From Bradyrhizobium sp. (GTDB lineage Bacteria > Pseudomonadota > Alphaproteobacteria > Rhizobiales > Xanthobacteraceae): 7,465 bases of DNA. The notes under the pieces are model-generated. The model did not search any database and had not been told where the DNA came from. It saw nothing but the letters and a program-made list of their open reading frames with translations. Positions 5,737-7,465 of this stretch are shown here, piece after piece; positions within the stretch are counted from its first letter, which is position 1, and every line of letters starts with the position of its first letter. The stretch is taken from positions 1 through 7,465 of the forward strand of contig JAICIT010000114.1 in the NCBI GenBank assembly GCA_025960445.1. Direction: 5' to 3'. Both the position numbers and the translations under genes were made by a program.

Positions 5737-5761
5737 AATCCGCCCGCAGCGGACACGTTCC
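5737..5761 (-). promoter_or_regulatory. Weak EcfG-like promoter, minus strand
   Basis: On the minus strand, GGAAC (5761-5757), 16 bases, then GATT (5740-5737). The -35 box and spacing fit, but the -10 core differs from GTT. The predicted start would leave a leader of about 18-20 bases that includes the GGAGG site of the hydrophilic-protein gene. Confidence 0.25.
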
Positions 5762-5818
5762 GCTCCGTTTTTCATCCCGGCAGGGAGAGTTCCGCTTCGT
5801 TGCTCACTACAGTTTTTT

Positions 5819-5844
5819 GGAACGACAGATTATCTCGCGTGGTT
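5819..5844 (+). promoter_or_regulatory. EcfG-like promoter before the Gly-rich exported protein
   Basis: GGAAC (5819-5823), 17 bases, then GGTT (5841-5844). It differs from GGAAC-N17-CGTT at one -10 base. A start near 5852 gives a short leader containing the GAGGG ribosome binding site at 5860-5864. Confidence 0.5.
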
Positions 5845-5871
5845 GTCCCCTGTCTGAGCGAGGGATACCAC

Positions 5872-6366
5872 ATGAGAACAACGGTTATCGCAGCTACGGC
5901 TTTATCGCTGACCGGCACGCTGGCGCTAGCACAGAGTAGCGGTGGCGGATCGGCGGGAGGCACCTCCGGCGGAGGCACGTCGACCACCGGTGCCGCAAGC
6001 GGTCCGAGCATGGGCAGCGGAAGCGCAGTCGGAACGCCTAACGCAGGCGCGCCGGGCGCGGGCACCGCCGCGGTGAGCGGGGTCCCGAGCGGTCCAGCCA
6101 ACGCGGGAGGCCTCAACAATTCCGCAAATGATCCGAGTGGCGCAGGCAACGCCCAAAAAGTTCCAACTCCGCCCGGAACCAATACATTGGGAACGGCCAA
6201 TGCGACGGGATCCCCCAATGCGGTCGGTGGATCAACCACTGGAATGGGCGGCAGGCGGATCGATGGAACCGTCACGCCCGGACCTTCGATGCCCGGAGAT
6301 GTCGATATAAAAGCCGAAGACTCCAAGGTCGACGCAAAGATAAAGAGCATTTGCAGGGGATGTTGA
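5872..6366 (+). CDS. Gly/Ser/Ala-rich exported low-complexity protein
   Basis: This 164-residue protein begins with a clear signal peptide, MRTTVIAATALSLTGTLALA, cleaved before QSSGGG. The mature protein is dominated by Gly, Ser, Ala, Thr, Pro and Asn (about residues 22-140), with recurring SGP, NAGG and TGxA motifs but no strict repeat. It ends in a distinct charged tail, IKAEDSKVDAKIKSICRGC, with two cysteines as CRGC at the very end. I recognise a similar ICRGC-type ending in other bradyrhizobial exported proteins. The function is unknown; envelope or extracellular matrix is plausible. I chose the ATG at 5872 because GAGGG lies seven bases upstream and the signal peptide starts there; the frame is open back to 5473 only by chance. 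It has an EcfG-like promoter and is followed by the DUF1236 gene, which has its own promoter. Confidence 0.82.
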   Translation: MRTTVIAATALSLTGTLALAQSSGGGSAGGTSGGGTSTTGAASGPSMGSGSAVGTPNAGAPGAGTAAVSGVPSGPANAGGLNNSANDPSGAGNAQKVPTPPGTNTLGTANATGSPNAVGGSTTGMGGRRIDGTVTPGPSMPGDVDIKAEDSKVDAKIKSICRGC

Positions 6367-6413
6367 AGTCCGCTGCTTCTCCCGCGCGACCTCAGCGCTC
6401 CGGGAAGTGGACT
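6367..6413 (+). terminator. Imperfect hairpin after the Gly-rich gene
   Basis: AGTCC right after the stop pairs with GGACT at 6409-6413, and CTTC with GAAG plus CCG with CGG continue the stem with bulges. There is no T-tract, so a terminator role is uncertain. Confidence 0.3.
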
Positions 6414-6439
6414 CGGGCGGTTCTCTTGCGTGCCGGACC

Positions 6440-6464
6440 GGAACCGAAATTGGCCATCGGCGTT
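6440..6464 (+). promoter_or_regulatory. Perfect EcfG-type promoter of the DUF1236 gene
   Basis: GGAAC (6440-6444), exactly 16 bases, then CGTT (6461-6464), a full match to the general stress sigma factor consensus. A start near 6472 leaves a leader of about 24 bases with GGAG at 6484-6487, eight bases before the ATG at 6496. It also rules out the longer frame starting at 6430. Confidence 0.7.
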
Positions 6465-6495
6465 TTCGGGCGGGACACAACATGGAGTTTTTCAC

Positions 6496-7407
6496 ATGCG
6501 TAATCATTTGCTCGCATCCTGCGCGATCGCTGCAATCGCCTTGGGCGGTGGGTTGGCGAAGGCGCAAAGTCCTCAAGCCCAATCTCCCTCAACCACAAAT
6601 TCCCCTGCGCAAACCACCGAGCACGGTCGCGGCGCCGATTCCGCTCAGCGCCAGGGTGGATCGACGGCTTCTCCCGGTAGAACCGCAACTGAAGAGAGAA
6701 GCAGCGGAAACATGACGCGCCGAGACGCGACGGAGCGCCGGGCCGACGAGCGTTCCGAACCCCAGGACCGCTCCGAGCGCAGTGCTCGCGCCGAGGGACG
6801 CGCCGAACAACGCTTTGACCGGCAAGAGCATGCTAACGACGAACGGGGCCGCCGCGGAGAGGAACGCTCAGAACGACGCACTGATCGGCAGGATCGTTTC
6901 AACGATGAGCGGGCTCGTCGAGAAGGAGCGCGCGCGGAGCAACGCTCGGAACGGCGTGAACGCTTCACTGACGAGCGAAGTCGCCGTGGAGATGAAGGCT
7001 TCCGGGAGGAAAGAAGGTATCGAACCGATCGTGACTACGATCGCGACCGAGAAAGGCGGATTCAGGATCGCCGTTACGGCGAGCGCTTCGAAGAGCGCGG
7101 CTTTCAGGATCGACGGTACGGCGCAAGAGCCGAGCGCTATGAAGGCGGGAGCCGACTGCACATTTCGACGCGGCAGCGGGCACGCCTGCATGACGTGCTG
7201 ATACGCCGGCGCGTTGAACCCGCAAGCGTTGATTTCCCGGTCCGCGTTGGCGCCCGGATTCCGAACTACATCACCTCCTATCCGCTGCCCGAAGAGGTCC
7301 ATGAATACCTGCCCGACTATGAAGGGTATCGATATTTCGTCACAAACGATGAAGTTGTACTCGTGGACCCGGACACACTGGAAGTCGTTGCAGTGCTGGA
7401 GGACTAA
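6496..7407 (+). CDS. Exported Arg/Glu-rich DUF1236 protein with 22-residue repeats
   Basis: This 303-residue protein has three parts. The signal peptide MRNHLLASCAIAAIALGGGL ends in AKA and is cleaved before Q24. Residues 24-65 form a Ser/Thr/Gln-rich linker. Residues 66-217 are an extremely charged Arg/Glu/Asp segment holding three tandem 22-residue units (108-129, 130-151, 152-173) and a degenerate unit before them. A shorter QDRRYG repeat follows (190-195 and 204-209). Residues 219-303 match DUF1236: RLHISTRQRARLHDVL, then SYPLPEEVHEYLPDYEGYRY, then a VVLVDPDTLEVVAVLED end. DUF1236 is a periplasmic or envelope-associated domain common in Bradyrhizobium and of unknown function. The perfect EcfG-type promoter marks it as a likely general stress gene. 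Start at 6496 is fixed by the signal peptide and the GGAG site. The terminator follows directly, so it is monocistronic. Confidence 0.93.
   Translation: MRNHLLASCAIAAIALGGGLAKAQSPQAQSPSTTNSPAQTTEHGRGADSAQRQGGSTASPGRTATEERSSGNMTRRDATERRADERSEPQDRSERSARAEGRAEQRFDRQEHANDERGRRGEERSERRTDRQDRFNDERARREGARAEQRSERRERFTDERSRRGDEGFREERRYRTDRDYDRDRERRIQDRRYGERFEERGFQDRRYGARAERYEGGSRLHISTRQRARLHDVLIRRRVEPASVDFPVRVGARIPNYITSYPLPEEVHEYLPDYEGYRYFVTNDEVVLVDPDTLEVVAVLED
6817..7014 (+). repeat. Three 66-bp coding repeats (22-residue units)
   Basis: The units start DRQEHANDERGRR, DRQDRFNDERARR and ERRERFTDERSRR, each 22 residues apart and each splitting into two 11-residue halves. The preceding 22 residues (86-107) are a weaker fourth unit. 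The bases have diverged more than the protein pattern, which suggests an old expansion kept for its charge pattern. Confidence 0.75.
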
Positions 7408-7420
7408 GGCCTCGCCGCTC

Positions 7421-7461
7421 GCGTTGCCGGCGGCAGATCACGCCGGCAACGCACCACTTTT
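7421..7461 (+). terminator. Intrinsic terminator of the DUF1236 gene
   Basis: A perfect 11-bp stem, GCGTTGCCGGC (7421-7431) with GCCGGCAACGC (7442-7452), encloses a 10-base loop. A TTTT run comes five bases later at 7458-7461. It starts 13 bases after the stop codon, so it should end this transcript. Confidence 0.75.
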
Positions 7462-7465
7462 CGCA

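Noticed and set aside
5473..5871. Upstream extension of the Gly-rich protein frame
   Set aside because: It has no start signal, overlaps the 34-bp repeat and the minus-strand gene, and the signal peptide begins at 5872.

Overview
The window reads as chromosomal DNA of an alphaproteobacterium, most likely Bradyrhizobium or a close relative in the Nitrobacteraceae. The evidence is the high-GC codon use, a secreted DUF1236 protein typical of that order, several small exported or hydrophilic proteins of rhizobial type, and repeated GGAAC-N16/17-NGTT promoter-like sites. That promoter architecture belongs to EcfG (the PhyR-NepR-EcfG general stress sigma factor of alphaproteobacteria). The genus is inferred from recognition only; no search was run.

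Layout from left to right. Positions 1-262 are a leader without a supported gene. Positions 263-1861 (+) encode an FAD-linked oxidase of the alkylglycerone-phosphate synthase type. A 145-bp gap with an EcfG-like site precedes 2007-3179 (+), a zinc- and NAD-dependent dehydrogenase of the formaldehyde/alcohol type. A small multi-helix membrane protein (3190-3756, +) follows and is translationally coupled to it. A 57-residue protein (3897-4070, +) follows under its own EcfG-like site. The 4071-4532 stretch has no conventional gene, but on the minus strand it holds a perfect EcfG-type promoter followed by a strong hairpin, a CCTCC motif and a 25-codon ORF. Positions 4533-4778 (-) encode a small zinc-ribbon protein. 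After a 395-bp divergent intergenic region come a small exported protein (5174-5434, +), a pair of 34-bp tandem repeats, a very hydrophilic 61-residue protein (5527-5712, -), a divergent Gly/Ser/Ala-rich exported protein (5872-6366, +), and an exported Arg/Glu-rich DUF1236 protein (6496-7407, +) that ends at a clear intrinsic terminator.

The unifying theme I infer is general stress response. Two sites match GGAAC-N16-CGTT exactly (before the DUF1236 gene and on the minus strand near 4400). Three more have GGAAC at the right spacing with a GGTT or AGTT -10 element (before the dehydrogenase, the Gly-rich protein and the 57-residue protein), and a weaker one precedes the hydrophilic protein. The products fit that picture: an aldehyde/alcohol-handling enzyme, a small membrane protein, envelope or periplasmic low-complexity proteins, and a possible small regulatory RNA. 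The most novel candidate is the EcfG-type minus-strand transcript near 4290-4384. The 22-residue repeat array in the DUF1236 protein comes second.
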